11,934 bases of DNA. It comes from Rubrivivax sp. (GTDB taxonomy: Bacteria > Pseudomonadota > Gammaproteobacteria > Burkholderiales > Burkholderiaceae_C). Both the position numbers and the translations under genes were made by a program. Where the stretch lies: positions 1 to 11,934 of the forward strand of contig JAUYAJ010000431.1 of NCBI GenBank assembly GCA_030693565.1, given 5' to 3'. A model generated the notes under the pieces. That model made no database searches. It was not told the DNA's origin and saw only the letters and a list, made by a program, of their open reading frames with translations. The stretch's first letter is position 1, and every line of letters starts with the position of its first letter. Of this stretch, positions 5,842-11,934 are shown piece by piece.

Positions 5842-7107
5842 ATGAGCGAGTACTTTGACCTGCTGGAAGCCCGCAGCGCCACCGACCGTGACGCCTTCTG
5901 GGCGCACGCACTGCCGGCCCAGGTGGCCGCGGCGCAGGCCACACCGGCGCTGGCGGGCGCGCTGGCCGGCGTCACCGCGTCGGCGATCACCAGCCTGGCC
6001 GCACTGGCCGCGCTGCCGGTGACGCGCAAACACGAGCTGCTGGCGCGCCAGCAAGCCAGCCGCGCGGCCGGCGGCGACCCGCTGGGTGGCTTCTCGACGA
6101 TCGGCTGGCGCGGGCTGACCATGCCACGCACGGCGCGCCGGGTGTTCCAGTCGCCGGGGCCGATCTACGAGCCCGAAGGCCATGCTGCCGACTACTGGCG
6201 CTTCGGCCGCGCCTTGTTCGCCGCCGGCCTGCGCGCCGGCGACCTCGTGCACAACAGCTTCAGTTACCACTTGACGCCGGCCGGCGCAATGATGGAAACC
6301 GGCGCCGCGGCGATCGGCTGCACCGTTTTCCCCGGCGGCGTTGGCAACACCGAATTGCAGCTGCAGGCGATGGTTGAACTGCGCCCGCAGGCTTACGCCG
6401 GCACGCCGAGCTTTCTGCGCATCCTGCTTGAAAAAGCCGACGAAGCCGGGCTGGCCCTGCCCCACCTCGTCAAGGCCTCGGTCGGCGGCGAGGCCTTCCC
6501 GCCCTCGCTGCGCGACGCCTTCGCCGCCCGCGGCGTCCACGCCTACCAGAGCTACGGCACCGCCGACCTCGGCCTCATCGCCTACGAAACCGCGGCCCGC
6601 GAAGGCCTGGTGGTCGACGAAGGCGTGCTCGTCGAGATCGTGCGCCCGGGCAGTGGCGACCCACTGCCAGCGGGCGAGGTCGGCGAAGTGGTTGTCACCG
6701 TGCTCAACCCCGACTACCCGCTGCTGCGCTTCGGCACCGGCGACCTCTCGGCGGTGCTGCCCGGCAGCTGCCCGAGCGGCCGCACCAACCAGCGCATCAA
6801 AGGCTGGATGGGCCGCGCCGACCAGACCGCCAAGGTGCGCGGCATGTTCGTGCATGCCAGCCAGGTGGCCGAGGTGATGCGCCGCCACCCCGAGTTGGCG
6901 CGTGTGCGCCTGGTGATCGAAGGCGAGATGGCGAACGACCGCATGACCTTGAAAGCCGAATCGGCCAGCGCCCCCGAAGGCCTGGCCGAAGCGCTGGCCG
7001 CCAGCGTGCGCGAGCTCACCAAACTGCGCGCCGACGTCGTGCTGGCCGCGCCGGGCAGCCTGCCCAACGACGGCAAGCTGATCGAGGACGCGCGCAGCTA
7101 CCGCTGA
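5842..7107 (+). CDS. Phenylacetate-CoA ligase-like AMP-forming enzyme with atypical P-loop
   Basis: This 421-residue protein aligns by eye with PaaK-type ligases of the ANL superfamily, which activate carboxylic acids as acyl-AMP then acyl-CoA. Landmarks in order: the N-terminal helical part; the segment equivalent to the ATP-grasping SSGTTGKP loop, here SPGPIYEPEG (104-113), without the Thr/Ser-Gly-Lys residues; GLRAGDLVHNSFSYHL (129-144); SVGGEAFP (213-220); the A5-like YQSYGTADLG (235-244) with Glu249; RFGTGD (296-301); the hinge GRADQTAKVRG (324-334); and a C-terminal candidate lysine K412 in GKLIEDAR. The length is typical of PaaK-like proteins. The gene is the last of the liv run, starting right after the bridging ORF, and its stop overlaps the convergent surface-protein gene by 10 bases. 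It probably handles the acid imported by the transporter; catalytic competence is uncertain because of the altered loop. Confidence 0.85.
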   Translation: MSEYFDLLEARSATDRDAFWAHALPAQVAAAQATPALAGALAGVTASAITSLAALAALPVTRKHELLARQQASRAAGGDPLGGFSTIGWRGLTMPRTARRVFQSPGPIYEPEGHAADYWRFGRALFAAGLRAGDLVHNSFSYHLTPAGAMMETGAAAIGCTVFPGGVGNTELQLQAMVELRPQAYAGTPSFLRILLEKADEAGLALPHLVKASVGGEAFPPSLRDAFAARGVHAYQSYGTADLGLIAYETAAREGLVVDEGVLVEIVRPGSGDPLPAGEVGEVVVTVLNPDYPLLRFGTGDLSAVLPGSCPSGRTNQRIKGWMGRADQTAKVRGMFVHASQVAEVMRRHPELARVRLVIEGEMANDRMTLKAESASAPEGLAEALAASVRELTKLRADVVLAAPGSLPNDGKLIEDARSYR

Positions 7108-10100
7108 GCCTTGCGCCGACGCGCCAGCCAGCCCAGCGCGCCCAGGCCGCCAGCGAACAGCGCCCAGGTGCCGGGCTCGGGCACGGCAACGACGTTCAGC
7201 GTGCCGTTCACGAACTGGGCGCGCCACAACGCGGGCACGCCGGGGTCGTGGATGAACTGGGCGTCAGCCCACAGCGTCCAGCCCATGCTGGCGTCCTGGG
7301 CGTCGACCTGGCGCAGGATCGCCCAGTTCGTCGAGCTCAGCTGCAGCGCGCCGCCGACCGAGAAGAAGCTCAGGCTGTCGCCCAGCGTGGGGCGGTAGCT
7401 GCCGAGCAGGTACAGGGTCGCGCTGTTGATAGTGGCGTTGCCCGTCACCACCAGGCGGTCGAAGTCGGTCGCGCTGGCGATCTCCAGGTTGATGTTGCCG
7501 GCGGTCAGGTCACCATCGACCGTGAGCGTGCCGATCGAGTTGCCGGGCTCGATGTCGGCGTCGCTCTGCACGTTGCCCTGCAGCCGCCCGGTGCCGCTGA
7601 GGCGCCCGTTGTTGTTGCCGAAGAAACGAATGTCGCCTGCCGCCAGCAGGCCATCGACACGCACGTGACCCGCTGAAGCCCAGAACCAGCCGCCCGCACT
7701 GCCTTCAAAGGAGCCGCCGGTTTCGATGTCCACATCACCGCTGCCGTTGTAGCCATAGGAGCCGCTGAGCCGACCCGCCACCACCAGGCGACCGTCATTG
7801 GTCACGCGGCCGTTGACCAGCATTTCGCCGCGTTGCTCAAACACGGCCCCGGCGGCGTTGCTGAAGTCGCCATACGTCTGCACCGTGCCCCAATTGGCCA
7901 GGTGCCCGCTGTTGTTCAGCGTGCTCACCTGGAGCGTGCTGCCGGGCCGGTTCTGGAAGTTCCCTGCACTGTTCAAGGTGTTGACAGACAACTCGCCGCG
8001 GTTGATCACCGTGGCCGCGCTGGCGTTGTTCAGCGTCACGACGATGGCATAGGCGCCGCTGCGGTTGCTAAACGTGCCGTCGTTCTGCAGGCTGCTCAGA
8101 CTGGGGTAAGGCCAGCCGCTGAGGGCGTTGTAGCCCATGTCGCCAGCCGCGATTTGGTGGCTGCCCGACAGCGGGATCGCGTTGGCCAGGTCGTAGGTGA
8201 CCAAGACGCTGTGGCTGAACGGGTCCAGCGCCGCGCTCCAGTCACTCGGCAAGCCGCTGAAGACGACGTTGCCTTGCAAAGAAAGGCCGGTCGTCTGCAA
8301 CCAGCTGATGCGGTCGCCATCGGCGGGCTGGAATCCGGCGTCGAAGATCAGGTCGATGCTGGAGCCCGGGTAGGTGATGAAGTTGCCGCTGACCACCAGG
8401 CGGTCGTGCACGGTCAGGCTCTGCACCTCGACTTCCATCCGCCCCTCGAGAATCGCATCGCCCAGCACGGTGAAGGTGCCTGGCGAGTTGCCGAGCTCCC
8501 ACTGGGCCGCCGGACCCACGCGGACCTGCCCCTGCGCCGTCCCAGAGCCCCGGAGTGTCCCGGCCTCGATGTATATGCCACCGTCTGCGCGCAGCAGGCC
8601 GTTGATCACCGTCAGCCCGTCCAACTGCGTGAAGCTGCCGCTGCCTTCGAATCGGCCGCCGGCACTGACGACGGTCTTGGCGTCCCCATATTGCAGGTAG
8701 GTGCCGCTGTGGTTCAAGCTGGCGCCTGCGTCCACGAACACCGAGCCTCCCACCGTCATATGGCCTTGCTTGTTCAACTGGCTGCCCTGCGCCAGCTGCA
8801 AGCTGTCAAAGACGCTCAGAGGGCCATAGCTGTCCATCCGGGCCCCTGCGGTGTGCAGCGAGCTGCCGTTCCAGCGCCAGTCGCCTTCGTTGACGATCAA
8901 GCCAGAGTTCACGAACAGGGTCCCCATCCAACCCGCGTTGATCAGTGTGTTCGCCCGGTTGACGAGAATGCTGCCGGAGTTGGATCCGCCGCCAAACGTC
9001 AGCTGGCTGAAACCGGTGCCGGCCTCCAGGCTGAGCGTGCCGAAGTTATGCAAGTCCCCCATGAGGGCGACCACTTGGTTGCCGGCAAGGCTGAGCGTGC
9101 TCCAGTTGACTTTGGAGCCAGCCCAGAGCGGGCTGTTGGTCAATGTCAGCGACTGGTTGTTCGTGAACTGCCCGCCCACCGACAAGCTGGCCCCAGGCAC
9201 CAGCGCAAAGCTGCCCTGCTGGTTGAAGTCGCCAGCGATGTTCACCGAACCCGCCGGCGCGAACGTGCCCAGGTTGTGCACGCTGCCGCTGGCCACCAGC
9301 GGGTCGGCCAGTTGCAGCGAGGCACCGCTGCCGATGCGCACATCACTGACATCAAAGCGGTTGCCCGCTGCATGCGCATACTGCACGCCGCTGAGCAGCT
9401 CGAAGCTGCCGCCGACGACGTCCAACCGGCCTGTGGCGGTGATGCTGCGACCGAAGACCTTGCCGCCGGAAATCTCAATGCGCGCGCCCGGCGCGGCCTC
9501 GAAGGTGGCGTCGTTGTGCACGCCGCCGCCAGTCAGCGCCAGGGTGCCGGCGAGGGCGCGGAACAGGCCGCCGTCGCTGTGGACCGCCATGCCCAGATCG
9601 GCCCGGCCGGCGCCGGCCTGCTTGCTGATGACACCCCAGTTGACGATCGAGCCGCCGCCGCCGGCGCTGCTGAAGTCGCCGGCGATGTTTAGGCGCCCGC
9701 TGGGTAGCAGATCCATACGGCCTGACCACTGGCTGAAGTTGCCACCTTGCCAGTCGATCGTGCCGTCGACGTCGATACGGCCGGCCTGACTGATGGCGCG
9801 TGTGCCGGCGTGCAGCGTCGTCTGGCCGGGCAGTCGCGTCGTGCCCATGCCGACGAGAAAGCCACTGTGCCAGTCGAAGCTCTGCTCGACGCGCAGCGCG
9901 GCCTCGACGTCCAGCACTCCGCCCAGCAGCACCAGGCGCTGCGCCGTGCTGCTGCCGGCGTTGAATTCGACACGGCCGAAGCTGCTGTCAATGAACACGC
10001 TTTGCAAGCTCGCGCCGCCAGTACTGTTGAAGCGCGCAGCGGTCCCGCTGCTCGTCAAGTGCAGCTCGCCGATCTGCGGCGCCGGGCCGTCGAAGTCGAT

Positions 10101-11285
10101 CTGGCCGCCACCTTGCACAAAGGTGCGCGCCGCGTTCCAGCTGCCGCTGACCCGGTGCGTGCCACTGCTGGCGATGACGTCGCCCAGGCTGTTGACCGCG
10201 CTCCCCGCCAGGAAGAGATGGCCAGCGCCGCCGAAAATGCCGCCGAAGGTCAGCGAGGAATTGACGCCGCCGCTGAAGCTGCCACTGTGCGTGCCGACGA
10301 CAAAGGCAAGGCTGCCCGCCTGGCCCACGTTCACGCTGCCAGCGTTGTTGAAGCGCACGGCGCCCAGCGTGCCCCCGCCAGTCAGCGCCCCGAGGTTGTC
10401 GAACACTGGCAAGGTGTTGATGTTGGCAGTGCCTTGCATCAACACCTGCCCGCCGCCGAACTCCAGCTGGCCTCGGTTCTCCAGCCGGGCACCCGGCTGC
10501 AGCCGAACGTTCAAGGACGCGGGCGCGGTCAAGCTCGCCAGCAGCGGCGGTGGCGGCGACGGGTATGGGGCCCCCGCACTCCAGATCAGCGTGTGCCCTT
10601 GAAGCACGGAAAGGTTGAGGGTGCCAGCTGCGGACTGCCGCCAACCGGTGATTTCGGTGATGCCGCCGACGCCGCCGAACTCGCCCGTTCCGAGCGCGAG
10701 GTCGGCCACACGGGTGTAGCCCGAGGTGAAAAGCTGCGCGAACACATCCATGCGCAGGTCGGCGAAGGTGGCATTTCCCACCGTCAGGGCACCGAAACCG
10801 GCGATCTCCACCCGGCCTGCCGCCGACAGCACGCTCACTTGCGAGCCACCGAAGATCGAGCCGCGGTAGATGCTGTTGAAACTGCCCACGCGCACGGTCC
10901 GCCCTATTTCCACCCGGGCGTCGCCGCTGCTGGTGTTGGGGATGGCGTTGCCATCCCAGTTGCCTGCGACGTTCCAGAAGGTCAGGCGCTTGCAGTTCGA
11001 ACCCGCGTGCGCGTTGCACCACCCCGCCCAGTCGAGCGCGAACTGAAACTCGTGCACCTCGGTGAAGCTGCCGTTGAACCAACTGCCCACGAAGATCGGT
11101 GCGTTGCCGGTAAAGACGTCCAGCGCCAGCGCCGCGGGCGAAGCCAGCGCCAGGCAGGCGGCCCAGGCCAAGGCGTGGCGTCGGCCGCCGCGGCGCCGGG
11201 CTCGCCGGGCCGGCAAGCCGGCGTCGTGCCGCTGCATGGCATGAAGGGGATGAACGGCAGTCCTGCTGCGGTGTGCGCTGCTCAT
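7098..11285 (-). CDS. Giant PEP-CTERM beta-helix-type surface protein
   Basis: A 1395-residue exported protein on the minus strand. The start at 11285 was chosen for the AGGAG 7 bases upstream; the open frame continues upstream to 11468 but without support. Residues 1-54 look like a signal peptide with an unusually long Arg-rich n-region (about 37 residues), a hydrophobic core, and ALA before L55. The mature N-terminus has the only two cysteines (in WCNAHAGSNC) and an AGNWDGNAIP motif typical of autotransporter-like repeat proteins. About 1200 residues follow of Gly/Asn/Ser-rich, strand-forming repeats (forms like 'NNSGHLANWGTVQTYGDFSN'), as expected for a right-handed beta-helix. Two related modules lie at about 874-1034 and 1187-1367. 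The C-terminus is a classic PEP-CTERM signal: VPEPG (1368-1372), a hydrophobic helix, then RRRK. Such signals are cut by an exosortase and direct proteins to the envelope or matrix. Its exact role, such as adhesion or biofilm, is inferred. Confidence 0.92.
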   Translation of the reverse strand: MSSAHRSRTAVHPLHAMQRHDAGLPARRARRRGGRRHALAWAACLALASPAALALDVFTGNAPIFVGSWFNGSFTEVHEFQFALDWAGWCNAHAGSNCKRLTFWNVAGNWDGNAIPNTSSGDARVEIGRTVRVGSFNSIYRGSIFGGSQVSVLSAAGRVEIAGFGALTVGNATFADLRMDVFAQLFTSGYTRVADLALGTGEFGGVGGITEITGWRQSAAGTLNLSVLQGHTLIWSAGAPYPSPPPPLLASLTAPASLNVRLQPGARLENRGQLEFGGGQVLMQGTANINTLPVFDNLGALTGGGTLGAVRFNNAGSVNVGQAGSLAFVVGTHSGSFSGGVNSSLTFGGIFGGAGHLFLAGSAVNSLGDVIASSGTHRVSGSWNAARTFVQGGGQIDFDGPAPQIGELHLTSSGTAARFNSTGGASLQSVFIDSSFGRVEFNAGSSTAQRLVLLGGVLDVEAALRVEQSFDWHSGFLVGMGTTRLPGQTTLHAGTRAISQAGRIDVDGTIDWQGGNFSQWSGRMDLLPSGRLNIAGDFSSAGGGGSIVNWGVISKQAGAGRADLGMAVHSDGGLFRALAGTLALTGGGVHNDATFEAAPGARIEISGGKVFGRSITATGRLDVVGGSFELLSGVQYAHAAGNRFDVSDVRIGSGASLQLADPLVASGSVHNLGTFAPAGSVNIAGDFNQQGSFALVPGASLSVGGQFTNNQSLTLTNSPLWAGSKVNWSTLSLAGNQVVALMGDLHNFGTLSLEAGTGFSQLTFGGGSNSGSILVNRANTLINAGWMGTLFVNSGLIVNEGDWRWNGSSLHTAGARMDSYGPLSVFDSLQLAQGSQLNKQGHMTVGGSVFVDAGASLNHSGTYLQYGDAKTVVSAGGRFEGSGSFTQLDGLTVINGLLRADGGIYIEAGTLRGSGTAQGQVRVGPAAQWELGNSPGTFTVLGDAILEGRMEVEVQSLTVHDRLVVSGNFITYPGSSIDLIFDAGFQPADGDRISWLQTTGLSLQGNVVFSGLPSDWSAALDPFSHSVLVTYDLANAIPLSGSHQIAAGDMGYNALSGWPYPSLSSLQNDGTFSNRSGAYAIVVTLNNASAATVINRGELSVNTLNSAGNFQNRPGSTLQVSTLNNSGHLANWGTVQTYGDFSNAAGAVFEQRGEMLVNGRVTNDGRLVVAGRLSGSYGYNGSGDVDIETGGSFEGSAGGWFWASAGHVRVDGLLAAGDIRFFGNNNGRLSGTGRLQGNVQSDADIEPGNSIGTLTVDGDLTAGNINLEIASATDFDRLVVTGNATINSATLYLLGSYRPTLGDSLSFFSVGGALQLSSTNWAILRQVDAQDASMGWTLWADAQFIHDPGVPALWRAQFVNGTLNVVAVPEPGTWALFAGGLGALGWLARRRKAQR
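7101..7184 (-). other. PEP-CTERM sorting signal coding segment
   Basis: The last 28 codons of the large surface protein give V-P-E-P-G, a hydrophobic segment of about 16 residues (TWALFAGGLGALGWLA) and the basic tail RRRKAQR. These are the three parts required for exosortase (EpsH/XrtA) recognition. No exosortase gene is in the window. Confidence 0.93.
7185..7727 (-). repeat. Protein module copy 2 (autotransporter-like)
   Basis: Residues about 1187-1367 of the surface protein. The module begins GGSFEGSAGG, passes through VDGLLAAGDI, LSGTGRLQGNV, PGNSIGTLTVDGD and FDRLVVTGNATI, and ends in a region before the sorting signal. It aligns in order with the copy at 8185-8665. Boundaries are approximate and the similarity is at protein level only. 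Confidence 0.7.
8185..8665 (-). repeat. Protein module copy 1 (autotransporter-like)
   Basis: Residues about 874-1034 of the surface protein: GGRFEGSGSF, INGLLRADGGI, LRGSGTAQGQV, GNSPGTFTVLGD, HDRLVVSGNFI and a final SVLVTY strand. The same order of motifs appears in copy 2, about 310 residues later. The GNSPGT...DRLVVxG pattern is typical of the C-terminal part of autotransporter passenger domains. Confidence 0.7.
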
Positions 11286-11292
11286 GTCGACG

Positions 11293-11297
11293 CTCCT
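11293..11297 (-). promoter_or_regulatory. Ribosome binding site of the surface-protein gene
   Basis: On the minus strand AGGAG lies 7 bases before ATG 11285. It decides that start against the upstream in-frame codon at 11468 and the downstream ATG at 11237. Confidence 0.8.
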
Positions 11298-11320
11298 GGG
11301 GCCGGCATGGGGCGGCCCAT

Positions 11321-11336
11321 GGCAGGCACTCTGCCC
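11321..11336 (-). promoter_or_regulatory. Possible sigma-54 promoter of the surface-protein gene
   Basis: On the minus strand the 16 bases from 11336 to 11321 read GGGCAGAGTGCCTGCC, giving GG (11335-11334), exactly 10 bases, then GC (11323-11322). The core GGCA...TGC matches the -24/-12 consensus TGGCAC-N5-TTGC in most key positions; the T before GG and the first T of TTGC are missing. A start about 12 bases downstream (near 11310) would leave a leader of about 25 bases containing the ribosome binding site. RpoN-dependent control of PEP-CTERM genes by PrsK/PrsR is known in Zoogloea. The match here is imperfect. Confidence 0.4.
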
Positions 11337-11341
11337 GCTGG

Positions 11342-11359
11342 GCGTCACGCCAGCGTCAC
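11342..11359. repeat. Direct repeats of GCGTCAC, one helical turn apart
   Basis: GCGTCAC occurs at 11342-11348 and 11353-11359, with an 11-base period. Two copies on the same face of the helix, immediately upstream of the putative promoter of the surface-protein gene, look like a dimeric regulator site. No known consensus is claimed. Confidence 0.4.
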
Positions 11360-11374
11360 ACGGCTTGGGCCTGG

Positions 11375-11393
11375 CCCCCTTCAAGCAAGGGGG
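11375..11393. promoter_or_regulatory. Perfect inverted repeat in the divergent promoter region
   Basis: CCCCCTT (11375-11381) and AAGGGGG (11387-11393) are perfect complements around CAAGC. The centre lies about 74 bases upstream of the start site inferred for the surface-protein gene, and about 71 upstream of the possible panB -10 box. It could be an operator or enhancer site for either gene. A 10-base palindrome GTCGGCCGAC follows at 11400-11409. Confidence 0.4.
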
Positions 11394-11454
11394 ACGCCTG
11401 TCGGCCGACGCATCGCCGGTCCGCGCCTGACGGCGGCGCGCTGATGCGCTGCAC

Positions 11455-11460
11455 CATAAT
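11455..11460 (+). promoter_or_regulatory. Possible -10 box for panB
   Basis: CATAAT is the only A/T-rich hexamer in a GC-rich stretch and differs from TATAAT at one position. No good -35 is at 16-18 bases; CTGACG (11427-11432) is 22 bases away. A transcript starting near 11467 would include ATG 11501 but not the in-frame ATG 11444, supporting the later start. Confidence 0.4.
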
Positions 11461-11500
11461 TCCCGCACCCCACCTGGCCCGCCCTGCCGAACGCCCGACC

Positions 11501-11934
11501 ATGGACCGCAAACCGATCACCTTGCACCGCCTGCGCGCGCTGCACGCCGCCGGCGAGAAGATCAGCATGCTGACCTGCTACGACGCCAGCTTTGCGCGCC
11601 AACTCGACGCCGCCGGGGTCGAGGTGCTGCTGGTCGGCGATTCTCTGGGCATGGTGTTGCAGGGCCATGACAGCACGCTGCCGGTGTCGCTGGACGCGAT
11701 GGCGTACCACACGCAGTGCGTGGCGCGCGGCAACCGCAGCGCCTGGATCCTCGGCGACCTGCCTTTCGGCAGCTACCAGGCCGGCGCCGAGCAAGCCGTG
11801 CACAGCGCCACCCGGCTGATGCAGAGCGGCGCCCACATGGTCAAGCTCGAAGGCGGTGGCTGGACCGCGCCCATCGTGCGCCAGCTGGTCGAGCGCGGCA
11901 TCCCCGTCTGCGCCCACCTGGGGCTGACGCCGCA
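11501..11934 (+). CDS. panB: 3-methyl-2-oxobutanoate hydroxymethyltransferase, 3' end missing
   Basis: PanB adds a hydroxymethyl group from 5,10-methylene-tetrahydrofolate to 2-oxoisovalerate to give ketopantoate, the first committed step to pantothenate and CoA, in the cytoplasm. The first 144 residues of a protein usually about 265-275 long are visible. Conserved parts are MLTCYDASFA, VGDSLGMVLQGHDSTLPV (metal-binding Asp47), GDLPFGSY (second acidic ligand Asp86), MVKLEGG (Lys115, Glu117) and PVCAHLGLTP at the window edge. All key residues seen in E. coli PanB over this span are present. An in-frame ATG at 11444 would add 19 residues, but it lies upstream of the possible -10 box and gives no family sequence, so 11501 is preferred. 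No strong ribosome binding site is seen. The gene is transcribed away from the surface-protein gene; no functional link is apparent. Confidence 0.96.
   Translation, partial: MDRKPITLHRLRALHAAGEKISMLTCYDASFARQLDAAGVEVLLVGDSLGMVLQGHDSTLPVSLDAMAYHTQCVARGNRSAWILGDLPFGSYQAGAEQAVHSATRLMQSGAHMVKLEGGGWTAPIVRQLVERGIPVCAHLGLTP

Noticed and set aside
2818..7227. Long minus-strand open frames (2818-4314, 5233-7227) opposite the liv run
   Set aside because: Antisense to well-recognised genes; the translations show no family features, and the composition (His/Ala/Gly/Arg) is typical of the reverse of GC-rich codons.
7833..11444. Very long plus-strand open frames (7833-9692 and 9747-11444) opposite the surface-protein gene
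   Set aside because: They are frame shadows in GC-rich DNA. Their products are Arg/Ala/Gln-rich low-complexity sequence without domains, whereas the minus strand has a signal peptide, repeats, a sorting signal and a ribosome site.
11444..11500. Longer PanB starting at 11444
   Set aside because: The extra 19 residues give no family sequence and the start lies before the possible -10 box; 11501 matches the usual PanB N-terminus.

Overview
The window is high-GC DNA with dense, overlapping genes. It looks like a betaproteobacterium of the order Burkholderiales (a Rubrivivax, Leptothrix or Ideonella-like lineage). This is inferred from protein flavour, GC-rich dispersed intergenic repeats and a PEP-CTERM surface protein. 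No rRNA, tRNA or other firm taxonomic marker is present, so the assignment is an inference.

Positions 1-7107 (+ strand) hold one long operon-like run. It encodes a complete hydrophobic amino-acid/carboxylate-type (HAAT, 'Liv') ABC importer in the order LivG ATPase (5' end outside the window), LivH permease, LivM permease, periplasmic binding protein and LivF ATPase. Three genes follow: a 99-residue unknown protein, a MmcQ/YjbR-family small protein and a phenylacetate-CoA ligase-like AMP-forming enzyme. The last three genes are joined to livF and to each other by 4-base ATGA overlaps or by a bridging 25-codon ORF, so they are probably co-expressed with the transporter. The presence of a CoA ligase-like protein suggests that the imported substrate is a carboxylic (perhaps aromatic or branched) acid that is activated on entry. 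The substrate cannot be read from the sequence.

The operon is interrupted by unusual non-coding structure. Between livH and livM lies a tandem array of two ~90-base units, each with two hairpins, plus a partial third copy. The first unit supplies the last codons and stop of livH, and the stems carry compensatory substitutions between units. Between the binding-protein gene and livF are three strong hairpins, two of which share bases and so cannot form together. Between the MmcQ-like gene and the ligase gene is a C/G-rich dispersed-type repeat that has become a short in-frame coupling ORF.

Positions 7098-11285 (- strand) hold one very large gene for a secreted, repetitive beta-helix-type protein of 1395 residues with a C-terminal PEP-CTERM sorting signal. 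Its last bases overlap the end of the ligase gene. Its C-terminal third contains two related copies of an autotransporter-like module. Its start has a good ribosome binding site and, in the right place, a sigma-54-like GG-N10-GC element.

Positions 11286-11500 are a divergent regulatory region with direct and inverted repeats and a possible -10 box. It separates the surface-protein gene from panB (+ strand, cut by the window end), the first committed enzyme of pantothenate synthesis. No CRISPR array, transposase, integrase or known defence system was seen. The best candidates for something undescribed are the livH-livM repeat element, the switch-like hairpins before livF, and the duplicated-module PEP-CTERM protein.
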